Part shown: one piece after another, positions 12,264 to 26,100 of the stretch
Layout of the letters: each line of letters opens with the position of its first letter
Numbering within the stretch: the first letter of the stretch is position 1
From: Grifola frondosa
Taxonomy: Eukaryota > Basidiomycota > Agaricomycetes > Polyporales > Grifolaceae
Direction: 5' to 3'
Assembly (NCBI GenBank): GCA_001683735.1
Contig: LUGG01000032.1
Span: forward strand, 471,797 to 535,796
Length of the DNA stretch: 64,000 nucleotides
Program-made: the position numbers and the translations under genes
Notes under the pieces: generated by a model
What the model was told of the DNA's origin: nothing
Seen by the model: only the letters and a program-made list of their open reading frames with translations
The model's database searches: none

Positions 12264-13602
12264 TTACGAGAGGAACGCAACAGCGAACAAGACGCCAGCC
12301 GCTGTGGCAAAGGCAGACAGACGTGTGGTACCAGCACTGTTGCTGCTGGCACCCGTCGATGAGGCACCTGCAGACGTGCCGGAGCGAGTCGCCGCAGTGC
12401 CAGACGAACTCTTGCCAGTGCCAGTGGCAGCGGCGGCACCAGTTCCGGTCGCAGTCCCGGTGGCGGCGGCAGCGCCAGAAGTGGTGGCACTGACGAGGTC
12501 GGTGTAGAGAGCGGCGGACTGCATCACAACGCAGTTGGAGGAGGCGGGAAGACGGGCAGTGTACGGCATGCTGCTGATGACACCGAGCGACTCAGCCGGT
12601 TGAGTGTATGTTACAACCTGGCCGTTCGAGGTGTAAACACCGGGGAAGTCTTGGTCGTCACCTTCACAGTATTCGAAAGTACCGTTCTGGGCGGCATTGG
12701 GGCAGTTGTACTGCACACCAATACGGTCATAGATGTGCTGACAGAAATTGGCAGCGTTGGCACCAGCAGGGTCGCAGATCTTGAAGCAGAAGGAGTTGCT
12801 GCCCATGAAGCTATCGAAAAGAATTGAATTGTTGCGCAATTAAACAACAACCACCAAACGTACTTGTGCCACTCAATGACCTGCTGGAAAGTGTCGTTGT
12901 TGCCGTTGTTACTGGCGAATCCGTTGGAGTACACAAGACCACCAAGCGGGTTACCACGCTGAAGGATACAATTTTAAACGCAAGCTAACAGAAAACGCAG
13001 CCAGAACACACTCACGAAATCAGCACCATGAGGGTCAAGCTCTCCTCCTCCATCGGTAGACTGAAGATTGATCTGACTCTGATCGATAAACCCGACGACT
13101 TGCAAGTAGTCTGGCGTCTTCATGAACTGGACACCGGTGAGGGCACCCGCAGGAATGAGGCGAGTGCCACGGCCCTTCTTCGTGCACCACGCGACTTCCA
13201 CAGCCTCGGTGTCACCAATCGTCTCATTGGCCGTAGGAGAAGACCAGAGACAGAAGTCTAACGAACGGGTTAGAATATACGCGAGCGCATTAGAGACGAC
13301 ATACATACCGTCGAGGTGATTCAGGAAAGAGGTCTGGCAAAGGGAGTTCGGACCCTCGGTGGTGGAGTTACACAGGTTGTAACCGCTCTGACTGCCACGA
13401 ACACCCATGTCCGGGTCGGCTTGGTACGGCTGAAGAACGATCAGGCACAGCATAAAACATACTTCAAAAGACTTACGATGCCGCTGGGGTATGAGAAATG
13501 CTTAGAAGCAAGAGGTTCGATAGAGGTGGAGGTTGAGGATTGTGCGAGTGCACCGGAGGCGGCGGCGATGGCCAAGAAGGCTGAAAGAGCGACAGAGGAC
13601 AT
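12264..13602 (-). CDS. Secreted GPI-anchored glycoprotein, macrophage-activating-glycoprotein-like
   Basis: Five exons (13602-13477, 13429-13309, 13257-13016, 12958-12864, 12810-12264) join in phase to give 376 aa. The N-terminus is a clear signal peptide (MSSVALSAFLAIAAASGALA). The body is rich in cysteine and contains CQTSFLNHLDD, FCLWSSP, EVAWCTKKGRGTRLIP and CQHIYDRIGVQYNCP, which I associate with the basidiomycete family called macrophage activating glycoprotein (MAGP/Mag1). The C-terminus is a long Ser/Thr/Ala/Gly-rich stalk followed by a hydrophobic tail (TRLSAFATAAGVLFAVAFLS), as in GPI-anchored wall proteins. The protein probably sits at the cell surface. Its biochemical role is not established. 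The frame is intact. Confidence 0.85.
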
Positions 13603-13717
13603 GGCGACTAAGATGATGGACTAAGAAAAATGGTAGTGACAGAAAGCCGAGCACCGTAGAGGTTGCAAGGAAAACGATGAGAAGGAGGCGTTGCCAACGT
13701 AGATCAACGTTCCACAC

Positions 13718-13725
13718 ATATATAC
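13718..13725 (-). promoter_or_regulatory. TATA-like box upstream of the GPI glycoprotein gene
   Basis: The minus strand reads gtatatat about 116 nt upstream of the start codon at 13602, within a short promoter. A TATA element at this distance suits a strongly expressed secreted protein. This is inferred from position and sequence only. Confidence 0.45.
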
Positions 13726-13929
13726 TCCTTTCGGGTCAATTTCGCACTCCGAAAATAACCGTTGCTATCAATCTGCCAGCGTTTCCGACGTCGCTTCGTC
13801 CAGAAATAGCTATCGCACGGACCATCCCACGTGATCGCGTTTCGACACGCGTCCAGTCGCGTATACGCGTGTACTGAGATGCCTCATGGGAGAACAAATT
13901 TATATAGCATTAATCGTCCAAGGACACAG

Positions 13930-15224
13930 TCAGATGGCAAAAAAGGGAGCACAGTAACAAAAGCCATCAAAGACATGGTAGCGATCACAGCAGTGAAAAT
14001 CTTTCACGAGTACACCACCATACTCACCGTCGTCTCTTACCCAACGTGGTTGAAGAGAACACAGTGAACCTCGCTCGACAGCAATGTGTTCGGGCGTGTC
14101 AAACTCGATGCCCAAATCCTCCGCCAACTCCGCCGCCTGTTGAGGAACGAGCGAGTCCGTCGCAAGCTGCCAAAAACTGACGAAGGAAAAGTAGTATTTA
14201 CTCAGTATCATGACGGTAAAGGAACACAAATAGATGGCGACGCCAAGACGTACGTGGTAAAAATCTTCTTCCTGCGCACCCATTCGTTCCTCCACTTGGT
14301 CCAATCCGCTTCAAGCTGAGCAATCTCCACCGCGGAAACGAGAGGGTACCAGCGCGGAGTGGTTCTAGATGTCCTCGGGCTTTCTGAACCTACGGTCGCA
14401 GATACGTAACAGGTCAGTAGCGACAAGGCAAGAAGGGCGCGATCAGAATCGGGCAAAGAAGCGGAATTAGTCGTATATATGCGTCCTGTTTCATAAGCAA
14501 AACATGCAAGAGACTTGATCGAGACCCGGGACCATTTTTGTATAATATTGAAGGCCCTCAGAGGTGTGGTCAAACTCACTGCAGCAGCGGCACCTTCCAC
14601 CTCGATTGCGAGTTCTGCATCAGTGGGTGTATTCTTCAATTTAGCCAACTCTGAAGCAAGCCGATAAGCATAGTCTCCGTGGACGACAAATGATACATAC
14701 CGCCGGAGGCAATCTTCATATCGACACCAAGAACTTTGTTTTCCTCATCGATAGTCTTATATTGAGATTCCAGTGACGCGAGTTTCTCTGCAGGCATATC
14801 CTCAAGAATTGCTTGGTTTGCCACGAAAAATGTTGTTTTGCCTATCTCAAATGTGATAGATGGAACAAAGCTTAGTTCTATTGAACACGTACCGTAGGTC
14901 TTCTGCACAAGATCACCCTTCTCCGCAAGGGCGACCATGATCTTTTGCGTCGCTGTCTTGGGTACGGCGCCCTTCAGGTTAGCAGAGACGTCTACAGCAC
15001 CGAAGGGGCGGTTCATCTAGTGTATAATAATGGATAATCTCCAGCAGATGATGTGATAAGGAGGATCGACGCGTACTCGTTTGATGTACTCGAGGATCTT
15101 GTCTTCAGCTTGATCAAACGCATGTCAGCACATACCAAGTGAGACTGCAACATAAACGAGTCGAACCTTCTTTTCCCTTTAAAACAGGAACCTTTGCTTC
15201 AGATACCTTTGGCTTTCCAGACAT
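13930..15224 (-). CDS. Homologous-pairing protein 2 (HOP2/TBPIP), with a one-base frame break
   Basis: HOP2 acts with MND1 in the nucleus to promote Dmc1/Rad51 strand invasion between homologues in meiosis. The start MSGKPKVSEAK at 15224 leads to the N-terminal winged helix (EDKILEYIKRMNRPFGAVDV, ATQKIMVALAEKGDLVQKTYG, TTFFVANQ). A coiled-coil region follows (LASLESQYKTIDEENKVLG, ELAKLKNTPTDAELAIEVEG), then HLEPLRAGT, VSAVEIAQLEADWTKWRNEW, and the C-terminal FWQLATDSLVPQ...EDLGIEFDTPEHIAVE. Splice phases agree throughout except between LEPLRAGT and VSAVEIAQL. There one base appears to be missing from a C run (GGG on the plus strand at 14344-14346). The break looks like a sequencing deletion rather than real decay, because everything downstream is conserved. 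The last codons, after the AVERG segment, are uncertain. Confidence 0.88.
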
Positions 15225-15494
15225 TTTTGATTAGACAATTGTGGAAATGTGGATGAGCGTGGTAGGGGAGGGTCGAGCAAACGCGTCGCCGTACGCGCCG
15301 AACCGGGTTATTGGCTGGAAGACCACGTGATCCAATTAGCGCGTCGGAACTGGTTCCGAGGAAAACCAATCTGCCTGGGGCCCCGCATTGCTCGCTATTT
15401 CCAACTTTCCTACTTACCTGCTCGACGACGACACGACGACGACGACAAATTACACAGCGATCAGAAGCCCCTCCTATGAACTAGACTTACTCGA
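15225..15494. promoter_or_regulatory. Bidirectional promoter between HOP2 and LEU5-like genes
   Basis: Only 270 bp separate the two divergent start codons, so the promoters must overlap. A CACGTG palindrome lies near 15323 (ccacgtgatcc), a possible bHLH-factor site. No TATA box stands out. Confidence 0.5.
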
Positions 15495-16702
15495 ATGAGT
15501 TCCGATGTTTCTTCTAACAAGCAAAGCCTACACTACATCCTCCGCTCGGGCCTTGCAGGCGGGGTTGCAGGTTGTGTCGTATGTGTCAAGTTTTCATTTC
15601 ATTTGTGTTCGTTACATATCCAGGATAACATACATCATAGGCGAAAACGGTCGTCGCACCATTGGACAGGGTCAAGATACTCTTCCAGGCATCCAATCAG
15701 GATTTTCGACAATATGCCGGTGCGTCCCCAGTTGGTGTCCTGCCGTGCGTACTGAGACGAATTTGGATCTATAGGTACCTGGAGTGGCGCATTTCGGGCA
15801 GGAGGCGAGATTTATCGTGAATCCGGTCTGCGCGGTCTGCTCCAGGGTCATTCTGCGACCTTACTCCGTATCTTTCCGTACGCGGCCATTAAATTTATGG
15901 CCTATGATCAGCTTGAAAACGTGTGTATCATCTTTTGACGTTTGTTTATCTCATTAATAGTTGCGTCTAGCTGTTAATGCCGACTCGAGCAGATCAGACA
16001 AATTTCCGTCGTTTCACAGCAGGCGCCCTTTCAGGTACGTACGATACATTAATCCCTCGGAGTACACAATCACGAAAATTCCTCAGGAATGACTTCCGTA
16101 TTTTTTACATATCCTCTCGAGTTAATCCGTGTACGCATGGCTTTCAGCACTCGATCTGCATCTTCAAACACATCAGCAGAACCCTATCGGCGTCCTTCAT
16201 TCAATTCTGTAATATCTCGAATTTATCATGAGGGCACGACACAACCATCCTCCGGTCCCCGCGCTACCACCCTCTTTGACCGCTTCCCCATCCTCAAATT
16301 CTACCGCGGCTTCAGTGTCACTATTACAGGCATGATCCCATATGCGGGCACCTCCTTCCTGACATGGGGCTTCCTCCATGCGAAGCTTCTTCCCCCACCC
16401 TCTCCAGGCCAAGTCAAATCCAAACCTACGCCAATGGCTGACCTTGCCATCGGTGCTATCGCTGGTGCAATTTCGCAGACAGCCTCATATCCGTTCGAGG
16501 TCGTCCGGCGGCGGATGCAAGTGGGCGGTCTTACGCAGCCAGACCGCTGGATGCACTGGAGTGAAACCGTGCGGGGATATGGAGTACTAACGGATGGCGC
16601 GGATTTTATGTCGGGCTGAGTGTGGGGTACCTCAAGATTGTCCCAATGACGGCGGTAAGCTACACAGTGTGGCAATGGACGAAACGCATGCTAGGGACAT
16701 AA
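15495..16702 (+). CDS. Mitochondrial carrier, LEU5/CoA transporter-like (SLC25 family)
   Basis: Imports coenzyme A or a precursor across the inner mitochondrial membrane, by homology to yeast Leu5p and SLC25A42/SLC25A16. All three SLC25 signature repeats are visible: [24 protein letters not shown] and [12 protein letters not shown]. The family-typical [20 protein letters not shown] and AIKFMAYDQ, the [18 protein letters not shown] segment and the C-terminal [20 protein letters not shown] are also present. Five exons join in phase with small introns. The frame breaks once, between SETVR and [11 protein letters not shown], where a run of four G at 16573-16576 should contain five. Downstream conservation is perfect to the TAA at 16700-16702. 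I read this as a missing base in the assembly, so the gene is probably functional. Confidence 0.88.
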
Positions 16703-17124
16703 CATACGGGAGGTGTGAAGTATACTCCTTCAATGTGAATCTCAGAGCTGCACTAGGACCAAGGGCTGTAATCTTATTAGGGTATTACGAACATGAATAC
16801 GTACAGGCTTCGAAAGTAACGGCTGCGTCATACACTTCCCACCTAACGAGAACTTTCGAACAATGCCTACTACTGAATTCGGACAGCGTGCAACCAGATT
16901 CAGCATCAGCGGGATGCGCACATCAACAGCTTCACTGCACACAATCCCCACATCATGTTCACCATGTCAGCTTGAACCAACAGTGCGTGCATAAACGACA
17001 AAAAACATAATATCGCATCACCACAATACCACAACATCTCATAATATGTGACCATGAGAAGAATTCATATGTGATAAGATAAGATAAGATAAAAAATGAA
17101 CCAAAGATAATCTTGGACTTAGTG
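16703..17124. other. Flank between LEU5-like gene and the satellite array
   Basis: No gene is recognised. Near the array the sequence becomes AT-rich. Four head-to-tail copies of GATAA occupy 17073-17092, ending about 30 bp before the first satellite unit. The same tetra/penta motif is a GATA-factor core (HGATAR), though a simple microsatellite explanation is equally good. Confidence 0.5.
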
Positions 17125-20100
17125 TAGTTTGAGGAAGTCAAGAAACGGTTAAACGTGGCACTTGTTGGAAGAGAAGTGTGACACGTGTGGAAAGGTTACA
17201 CTGGGAGCGAATAGTCAGAAGTGACGTGACAGTCAACTTGGTCAGGTAAGCAAATGGAAACAAGTATGTGCGTCAGCAGACTTGTGACGGAAGAAGAGAC
17301 ACGTGGCTTGGCACGTGACTTGAGACTTGGAGCGAGGTTCAGTGATCGTCGAGTAACCGATAGCGTCGTACGAGTGAAGCATTGACGTCATGAAGGTGAG
17401 AGACTCGAGTAGGTAAGTCAGCGTGACAGAATAGTTTGAGGAAGTCAAGAAACGGTTAAACGTGGCACTTGTTGGAAGAGAAGTGTGACACGTGTGGAAA
17501 GGTTACACTGGGAGCGAATAGTCAGAAGTGACGTGACAGTCAACTTGGTCAGGTAAGCAAATGGAAACAAGTATGTGCGTCAGCAGACTTGTGACGGAAG
17601 AAGAGACACGTGGCTTGGCACGTGACTTGAGACTTGGAGCGAGGTTCAGTGATCGTCGAGTAACCGATAGCGTCGTACGAGTGAAGCATTGACGTCATGA
17701 AGGTGAGAGACTCGAGTAGGTAAGTCAGCGTGACAGAATAGTTTGAGGAAGTCAAGAAACGGTTAAACGTGGCACTTGTTGGAAGAGAAGTGTGACACGT
17801 GTGGAAAGGTTACACTGGGAGCGAATAGTCAGAAGTGACGTGACAGTCAACTTGGTCAGGTAAGCAAATGGAAACAAGTATGTGCGTCAGCAGACTTGTG
17901 ACGGAAGAAGAGACACGTGGCTTGGCACGTGACTTGAGACTTGGAGCGAGGTTCAGTGATCGTCGAGTAACCGATAGCGTCGTACGAGTGAAGCATTGAC
18001 GTCATGAAGGTGAGAGACTCGAGTAGGTAAGTCAGCGTGACAGAATAGTTTGAGGAAGTCAAGAAACGGTTAAACGTGGCACTTGTTGGAAGAGAAGTGT
18101 GACACGTGTGGAAAGGTTACACTGGGAGCGAATAGTCAGAAGTGACGTGACAGTCAACTTGGTCAGGTAAGCAAATGGAAACAAGTATGTGCGTCAGCAG
18201 ACTTGTGACGGAAGAAGAGACACGTGGCTTGGCACGTGACTTGAGACTTGGAGCGAGGTTCAGTGATCGTCGAGTAACCGATAGCGTCGTACGAGTGAAG
18301 CATTGACGTCATGAAGGTGAGAGACTCGAGTAGGTAAGTCAGCGTGACAGAATAGTTTGAGGAAGTCAAGAAACGGTTAAACGTGGCACTTGTTGGAAGA
18401 GAAGTGTGACACGTGTGGAAAGGTTACACTGGGAGCGAATAGTCAGAAGTGACGTGACAGTCAAACTTGGTCAGGTAAGCAAATGGAAACAAGTATGTGC
18501 GTCAGCAGACTTGTGACGGAAGAAGAGACACGTGGCTTGGCACGTGACTTGAGACTTGGAGCGAGGTTCAGTGATCGTCGAGTAACCGATAGCGTCGTAC
18601 GAGTGAAGCATTGACGTCATGAAGGTGAGAGACTCGAGTAGGTAAGTCAGCGTGACAGAATAGTTTGAGGAAGTCAAGAAACGGTTAAACGTGGCACTTG
18701 TTGGAAGAGAAGTGTGACACGTGTGGAAAGGTTACACTGGAGCGAATAGTCAGAAGTGACGTGACAGTCAACTTGGTCAGGTAAGCAAATGAAACAAGTA
18801 TGTGCGTCAGCAGACTTGTGACGGAAGAAGAGACACGTGGCTTGGCACGTGACTTGAGACTTGGAGCGAGGTTCAGTGATCGTCGAGTAACCGATAGCGT
18901 CGTACGAGTGAAGCATTGACGTCATGAAGGTGAGAGACTCGAGTAGGTAAGTCAGCGTGACAGAATAGTTTGAGGAAGTCAAGAAACGGTTAAACGTGCA
19001 CTTGTTGGAAGAGAAGTGTGACACGTGTGGAAAGGTTACACTGGAGCGAATAGTCAGAAGTGACGTGACAGTCAACTTGGTCAGGTAAGCAAATGGAAAC
19101 AAGTATGTGCGTCAGCAGACTTGTGACGGAAGAAGAGACACGTGGCTTGGCACGTGACTTGAGACTTGGAGCGAGGTTCAGTGATCGTCGAGTAACCGAT
19201 AGCGTCGTACGAGTGAAGCATTGACGTCATGAAGGTGAGAGACTCGAGTAGGTAAGTCAGCGTGACAGAATAGTTTGAGGAAGTCAAGAAACGGTTAAAC
19301 GCACTTGTTGGAAGAGAAGTGTGACACGTGTGGAAAGGTTACACTGGGAGCGAATAGTCAGAAGTGACGTGACAGTCAACTTGGTCAGGTAAGCAAATGG
19401 AAACAAGTATGTGCGTCAGCAGACTTGTGACGGAAGAAGAGACACGTGGCTTGGCACGTGACTTGAGACTTGGAGCGAGGTTCAGTGATCGTCGAGTAAC
19501 CGATAGCGTCGTACGAGTGAAGCATTGACGTCATGAAGGTGAGAGACTCGAGTAGGTAAGTCAGCGTGACAGAATAGTTTGAGGAAGTCAAGAAACGGTT
19601 AAACGTGGCACTTGTTGGAAGAGAAGTGTGACACGTGTGGAAAGGTTACACTGGGAGCGAATAGTCAGAAGTGACGTGACAGTCAACTTGGTCAGGTAAG
19701 CAAATGGAAACAAGTATGTGCGTCAGCAGACTTGTGACGGAAGAAGAGACACGTGGCTTGGCACGTGACTTGAGACTTGGAGCGAGGTTCAGTGATCGTC
19801 GAGTAACCGATAGCGTCGTACGAGTGAAGCATTGACGTCATGAAGGTGAGAGACTCGAGTAGGTAAGTCAGCGTGACAGAATAGTTTGAGGAAGTCAAGA
19901 AACGGTTAAACGTGGCACTTGTTGGAAGAGAAGTGTGACACGTGTGGAAAGGTTACACTGGGAGCGAATAGTCAGAAGTGACGTGACAGTCAACTTGGTC
20001 AGGTAAGCAAATGGAAACAAGTATGTGCGTCAGCAGACTTGTGACGGAAGAAGAGACACGTGGCTTGGCACGTGACTTGAGACTTGGAGCGAGGTTCAGT

Positions 20101-23100
20101 GATCGTCGAGTAACCGATAGCGTCGTACGAGTGAAGCATTGACGTCATGAAGGTGAGAGACTCGAGTAGGTAAGTCAGCGTGACAGAATAGTTTGAGGAA
20201 GTCAAGAAACGGTTAAACGTGGCACTTGTTGGAAGAGAAGTGTGACACGTGTGGAAAGGTTACACTGGGAGCGAATAGTCAGAAGTGACGTGACAGTCAA
20301 CTTGGTCAGGTAAGCAAATGGAAACAAGTATGTGCGTCAGCAGACTTGTGACGGAAGAAGAGACACGTGGCTTGGCACGTGACTTGAGACTTGGAGCGAG
20401 GTTCAGTGATCGTCGAGTAACCGATAGCGTCGTACGAGTGAAGCATTGACGTCATGAAGGTGAGAGACTCGAGTAGGTAAGTCAGCGTGACAGAATAGTT
20501 TGAGGAAGTCAAGAAACGGTTAAACGTGGCACTTGTTGGAAGAGAAGTGTGACACGTGTGGAAAGGTTACACTGGAGCGAATAGTCAGAAGTGACGTGAC
20601 AGTCAACTTGGTCAGGTAAGCAAATGGAAACAAGTATGTGCGTCAGCAGACTTGTGACGGAAGAAGAGACACGTGGCTTGGCACGTGACTTGAGACTTGG
20701 AGCGAGGTTCAGTGATCGTCGAGTAACCGATAGCGTCGTACGAGTGAAGCATTGACGTCATGAAGGTGAGAGACTCGAGTAGGTAAGTCAGCGTGACAGA
20801 ATAGTTTGAGGAAGTCAAGAAACGGTTAAACGTGGCACTTGTTGGAAGAGAAGTGTGACACGTGTGGAAAGGTTACACTGGAGCGAATAGTCAGAAGTGA
20901 CGTGACAGTCAACTTGGTCAGGTAAGCAAATGGAAACAAGTATGTGCGTCAGCAGACTTGTGACGGAAGAAGAGACACGTGGCTTGGCACGTGACTTGAG
21001 ACTTGGAGCGAGGTTCAGTGATCGTCGAGTAACCGATAGCGTCGTACGAGTGAAGCATTGACGTCATGAAGGTGAGAGACTCGAGTAGGTAAGTCAGCGT
21101 GACAGAATAGTTTGAGGAAGTCAAGAAACGGTTAAACGTGGCACTTGTTGGAAGAGAAGTGTGACACGTGTGGAAAGGTTACACTGGGAGCGAATAGTCA
21201 GAAGTGACGTGACAGTCAACTTGGTCAGGTAAGCAAATGGAAACAAGTATGTGCGTCAGCAGACTTGTGACGGAAGAAGAGACACGTGGCTTGGCACGTG
21301 ACTTGAGACTTGGAGCGAGGTTCAGTGATCGTCGAGTAACCGATAGCGTCGTACGAGTGAAGCATTGACGTCATGAAGGTGAGAGACTCGAGTAGGTAAG
21401 TCAGCGTGACAGAATAGTTTGAGGAAGTCAAGAAACGGTTAAACGTGGCACTTGTTGGAAGAGAAGTGTGACACGTGTGGAAAGGTTACACTGGGAGCGA
21501 ATAGTCAGAAGTGACGTGACAGTCAACTTGGTCAGGTAAGCAAATGGAAACAAGTATGTGCGTCAGCAGACTTGTGACGGAAGAAGAGACACGTGGCTTG
21601 GCACGTGACTTGAGACTTGGAGCGAGGTTCAGTGATCGTCGAGTAACCGATAGCGTCGTACGAGTGAAGCATTGACGTCATGAAGGTGAGAGACTCGAGT
21701 AGGTAAGTCAGCGTGACAGAATAGTTTGAGGAAGTCAAGAAACGGTTAAACGTGGCACTTGTTGGAAGAGAAGTGTGACACGTGTGGAAAGGTTACAGGG
21801 AGCGAATAGTCAGAAGTGACGTGACAGTCAACTTGGTCAGGTAAGCAAATGGAAACAAGTATGTGCGTCAGCAGACTTGTGACGGAAGAAGAGACACGTG
21901 GCTTGGCACGTGACTTGAGACTTGGAGCGAGGTTCAGTGATCGTCGAGTAACCGATAGCTCGTACGAGTGAAGCATTGACGTCATGAAGGTGAGAGACTC
22001 GAGTAGGTAAGTCAGCGTGACAGAATAGTTTGAGGAAGTCAAGAAACGGTTAAACGTGGCACTTGTTGGAAGAGAAGTGTGACACGTGTGGAAAGGTTAC
22101 ACTGGGAGCGAATAGTCAGAAGTGACGTGACAGTCAACTTGGTCAGGTAAGCAAATGGAAACAAGTATGTGCGTCAGCAGACTTGTGACGGAAGAAGAGA
22201 CACGTGGCTTGGCACGTGACTTGAGACTTGGAGCGAGGTTCAGTGATCGTCGAGTAACCGATAGCGTCGTACGAGTGAAGCATTGACGTCATGAAGGTGA
22301 GAGACTCGAGTAGGTAAGTCAGCGTGACAGAATAGTTTGAGGAAGTCAAGAAACGGTTAAACGTGGCACTTGTTGGAAGAGAAGTGTGACACGTGTGGAA
22401 AGGTTACACTGGGAGCGAATAGTCAGAAGTGACGTGACAGTCAACTTGGTCAGGTAAGCAAATGGAAACAAGTATGTGCGTCAGCAGACTTGTGACGGAA
22501 GAAGAGACACGTGGCTTGGCACGTGACTTGAGACTTGGAGCGAGGTTCAGTGATCGTCGAGTAACCGATAGCGTCGTACGAGTGAAGCATTGACGTCATG
22601 AAGGTGAGAGACTCGAGTAGGTAAGTCAGCGTGACAGAATAGTTTGAGGAAGTCAAGAAACGGTTAAACGTGGCACTTGTTGGAAGAGAAGTGTGACACG
22701 TGTGGAAAGGTTACACTGGAGCGAATAGTCAGAAGTGACGTGACAGTCAACTTGGTCAGGTAAGCAAATGGAAACAAGTATGTGCGTCAGCAGACTTGTG
22801 ACGGAAGAAGAGACACGTGGCTTGGCACGTGACTTGAGACTTGGAGCGAGGTTCAGTGATCGTCGAGTAACCGATAGCGTCGTACGAGTGAAGCATTGAC
22901 GTCATGAAGGTGAGAGACTCGAGTAGGTAAGTCAGCGTGACAGAATAGTTTGAGGAAGTCAAGAAACGGTTAAACGTGGCACTTGTTGGAAGAGAAGTGT
23001 GACACGTGTGGAAAGGTTACACTGGGAGCGAATAGTCAGAAGTGACGTGACAGTCAACTTGGTCAGGTAAGCAAATGGAAACAAGTATGTGCGTCAGCAG

Positions 23101-26100
23101 ACTTGTGACGGAAGAAGAGACACGTGGCTTGGCACGTGACTTGAGACTTGGAGCGAGGTTCAGTGATCGTCGAGTAACCGATAGCGTCGTACGAGTGAAG
23201 CATTGACGTCATGAAGGTGAGAGACTCGAGTAGGTAAGTCAGCGTGACAGAATAGTTTGAGGAAGTCAAGAAACGGTTAAACGTGGCACTTGTTGGAAGA
23301 GAAGTGTGACACGTGTGGAAAGGTTACACTGGGAGCGAATAGTCAGAAGTGACGTGACAGTCAACTTGGTCAGGTAAGCAAATGGAAACAAGTATGTGCG
23401 TCAGCAGACTTGTGACGGAAGAAGAGACACGTGGCTTGGCACGTGACTTGAGACTTGGAGCGAGGTTCAGTGATCGTCGAGTAACCGATAGCGTCGTACG
23501 AGTGAAGCATTGACGTCATGAAGGTGAGAGACTCGAGTAGGTAAGTCAGCGTGACAGAATAGTTTGAGGAAGTCAAGAAACGGTTAAACGTGGCACTTGT
23601 TGGAAGAGAAGTGTGACACGTGTGGAAAGGTTACACTGGGAGCGAATAGTCAGAAGTGACGTGACAGTCAACTTGGTCAGGTAAGCAAATGGAAACAAGT
23701 ATGTGCGTCAGCAGACTTGTGACGGAAGAAGAGACACGTGGCTTGGCACGTGACTTGAGACTTGGAGCGAGGTTCAGTGATCGTCGAGTAACCGATAGCG
23801 TCGTACGAGTGAAGCATTGACGTCATGAAGGTGAGAGACTCGAGTAGGTAAGTCAGCGTGACAGAATAGTTTGAGGAAGTCAAGAAACGGTTAAACGTGG
23901 CACTTGTTGGAAGAGAAGTGTGACACGTGTGGAAAGGTTACACTGGGAGCGAATAGTCAGAAGTGACGTGACAGTCAACTTGGTCAGGTAAGCAAATGGA
24001 AACAAGTATGTGCGTCAGCAGACTTGTGACGGAAGAAGAGACACGTGGCTTGGCACGTGACTTGAGACTTGGAGCGAGGTTCAGTGATCGTCGAGTAACC
24101 GATAGCGTCGTACGAGTGAAGCATTGACGTCATGAAGGTGAGAGACTCGAGTAGGTAAGTCAGCGTGACAGAATAGTTTGAGGAAGTCAAGAAACGGTTA
24201 AACGTGGCACTTGTTGGAAGAGAAGTGTGACACGTGTGGAAAGGTTACACTGGGAGCGAATAGTCAGAAGTGACGTGACAGTCAACTTGGTCAGGTAAGC
24301 AAATGGAAACAAGTATGTGCGTCAGCAGACTTGTGACGGAAGAAGAGACACGTGGCTTGGCACGTGACTTGAGACTTGGAGCGAGGTTCAGTGATCGTCG
24401 AGTAACCGATAGCGTCGTACGAGTGAAGCATTGACGTCATGAAGGTGAGAGACTCGAGTAGGTAAGTCAGCGTGACAGAATAGTTTGAGGAAGTCAAGAA
24501 ACGGTTAAACGTGGCACTTGTTGGAAGAGAAGTGTGACACGTGTGGAAAGGTTACACTGGGAGCGAATAGTCAGAAGTGACGTGACAGTCAACTTGGTCA
24601 GGTAAGCAAATGGAAACAAGTATGTGCGTCAGCAGACTTGTGACGGAAGAAGAGACACGTGGCTTGGCACGTGACTTGAGACTTGGACGAGGTTCAGTGA
24701 TCGTCGAGTAACCGATAGCGTCGTACGAGTGAAGCATTGACGTCATGAAGGTGAGAGACTCGAGTAGGTAAGTCAGCGTGACAGAATAGTTTGAGGAAGT
24801 CAAGAAACGGTTAAACGTGGCACTTGTTGGAAGAGAAGTGTGACACGTGTGGAAAGGTTACACTGGGAGCGAATAGTCAGAAGTGACGTGACAGTCAACT
24901 TGGTCAGGTAAGCAAATGGAAACAAGTATGTGCGTCAGCAGACTTGTGACGGAAGAAGAGACACGTGGCTTGGCACGTGACTTGAGACTTGGAGCGAGGT
25001 TCAGTGATCGTCGAGTAACCGATAGCGTCGTACGAGTGAAGCATTGACGTCATGAAGGTGAGAGACTCGAGTAGGTAAGTCAGCGTGACAGAATAGTTTG
25101 AGGAAGTCAAGAAACGGTTAAACGTGGCACTTGTTGGAAGAGAAGTGTGACACGTGTGGAAAGGTTACACTGGGAGCGAATAGTCAGAAGTGACGTGACA
25201 GTCAACTTGGTCAGGTAAGCAAATGGAAACAAGTATGTGCGTCAGCAGACTTGTGACGGAAGAAGAGACACGTGGCTTGGCACGTGACTTGAGACTTGGA
25301 GCGAGGTTCAGTGATCGTCGAGTAACCGATAGCGTCGTACGAGTGAAGCATTGACGTCATGAAGGTGAGAGACTCGAGTAGGTAAGTCAGCGTGACAGAA
25401 TAGTTTGAGGAAGTCAAGAAACGGTTAAACGTGGCACTTGTTGGAAGAGAAGTGTGACACGTGTGGAAAGGTTACACTGGGAGCGAATAGTCAGAAGTGA
25501 CGTGACAGTCAACTTGGTCAGGTAAGCAAATGGAAACAAGTATGTGCGTCAGCAGACTTGTGACGGAAGAAGAGACACGTGGCTTGGCACGTGACTTGAG
25601 ACTTGGAGCGAGGTTCAGTGATCGTCGAGTAACCGATAGCGTCGTACGAGTGAAGCATTGACGTCATGAAGGTGAGAGACTCGAGTAGGTAAGTCAGCGT
25701 GACAGAATAGTTTGAGGAAGTCAAGAAACGGTTAAACGTGGCACTTGTTGGAAGAGAAGTGTGACACGTGTGGAAAGGTTACACTGGGAGCGAATAGTCA
25801 GAAGTGACGTGACAGTCAACTTGGTCAGGTAAGCAAATGGAAACAAGTATGTGCGTCAGCAGACTTGTGACGGAAGAAGAGACACGTGGCTTGGCACGTG
25901 ACTTGAGACTTGGAGCGAGGTTCAGTGATCGTCGAGTAACCGATAGCGTCGTACGAGTGAAGCATTGACGTCATGAAGGTGAGAGACTCGAGTAGGTAAG
26001 TCAGCGTGACAGAATAGTTTGAGGAAGTCAAGAAACGGTTAAACGTGGCACTTGTTGGAAGAGAAGTGTGACACGTGTGGAAAGGTTACACTGGGAGCGA

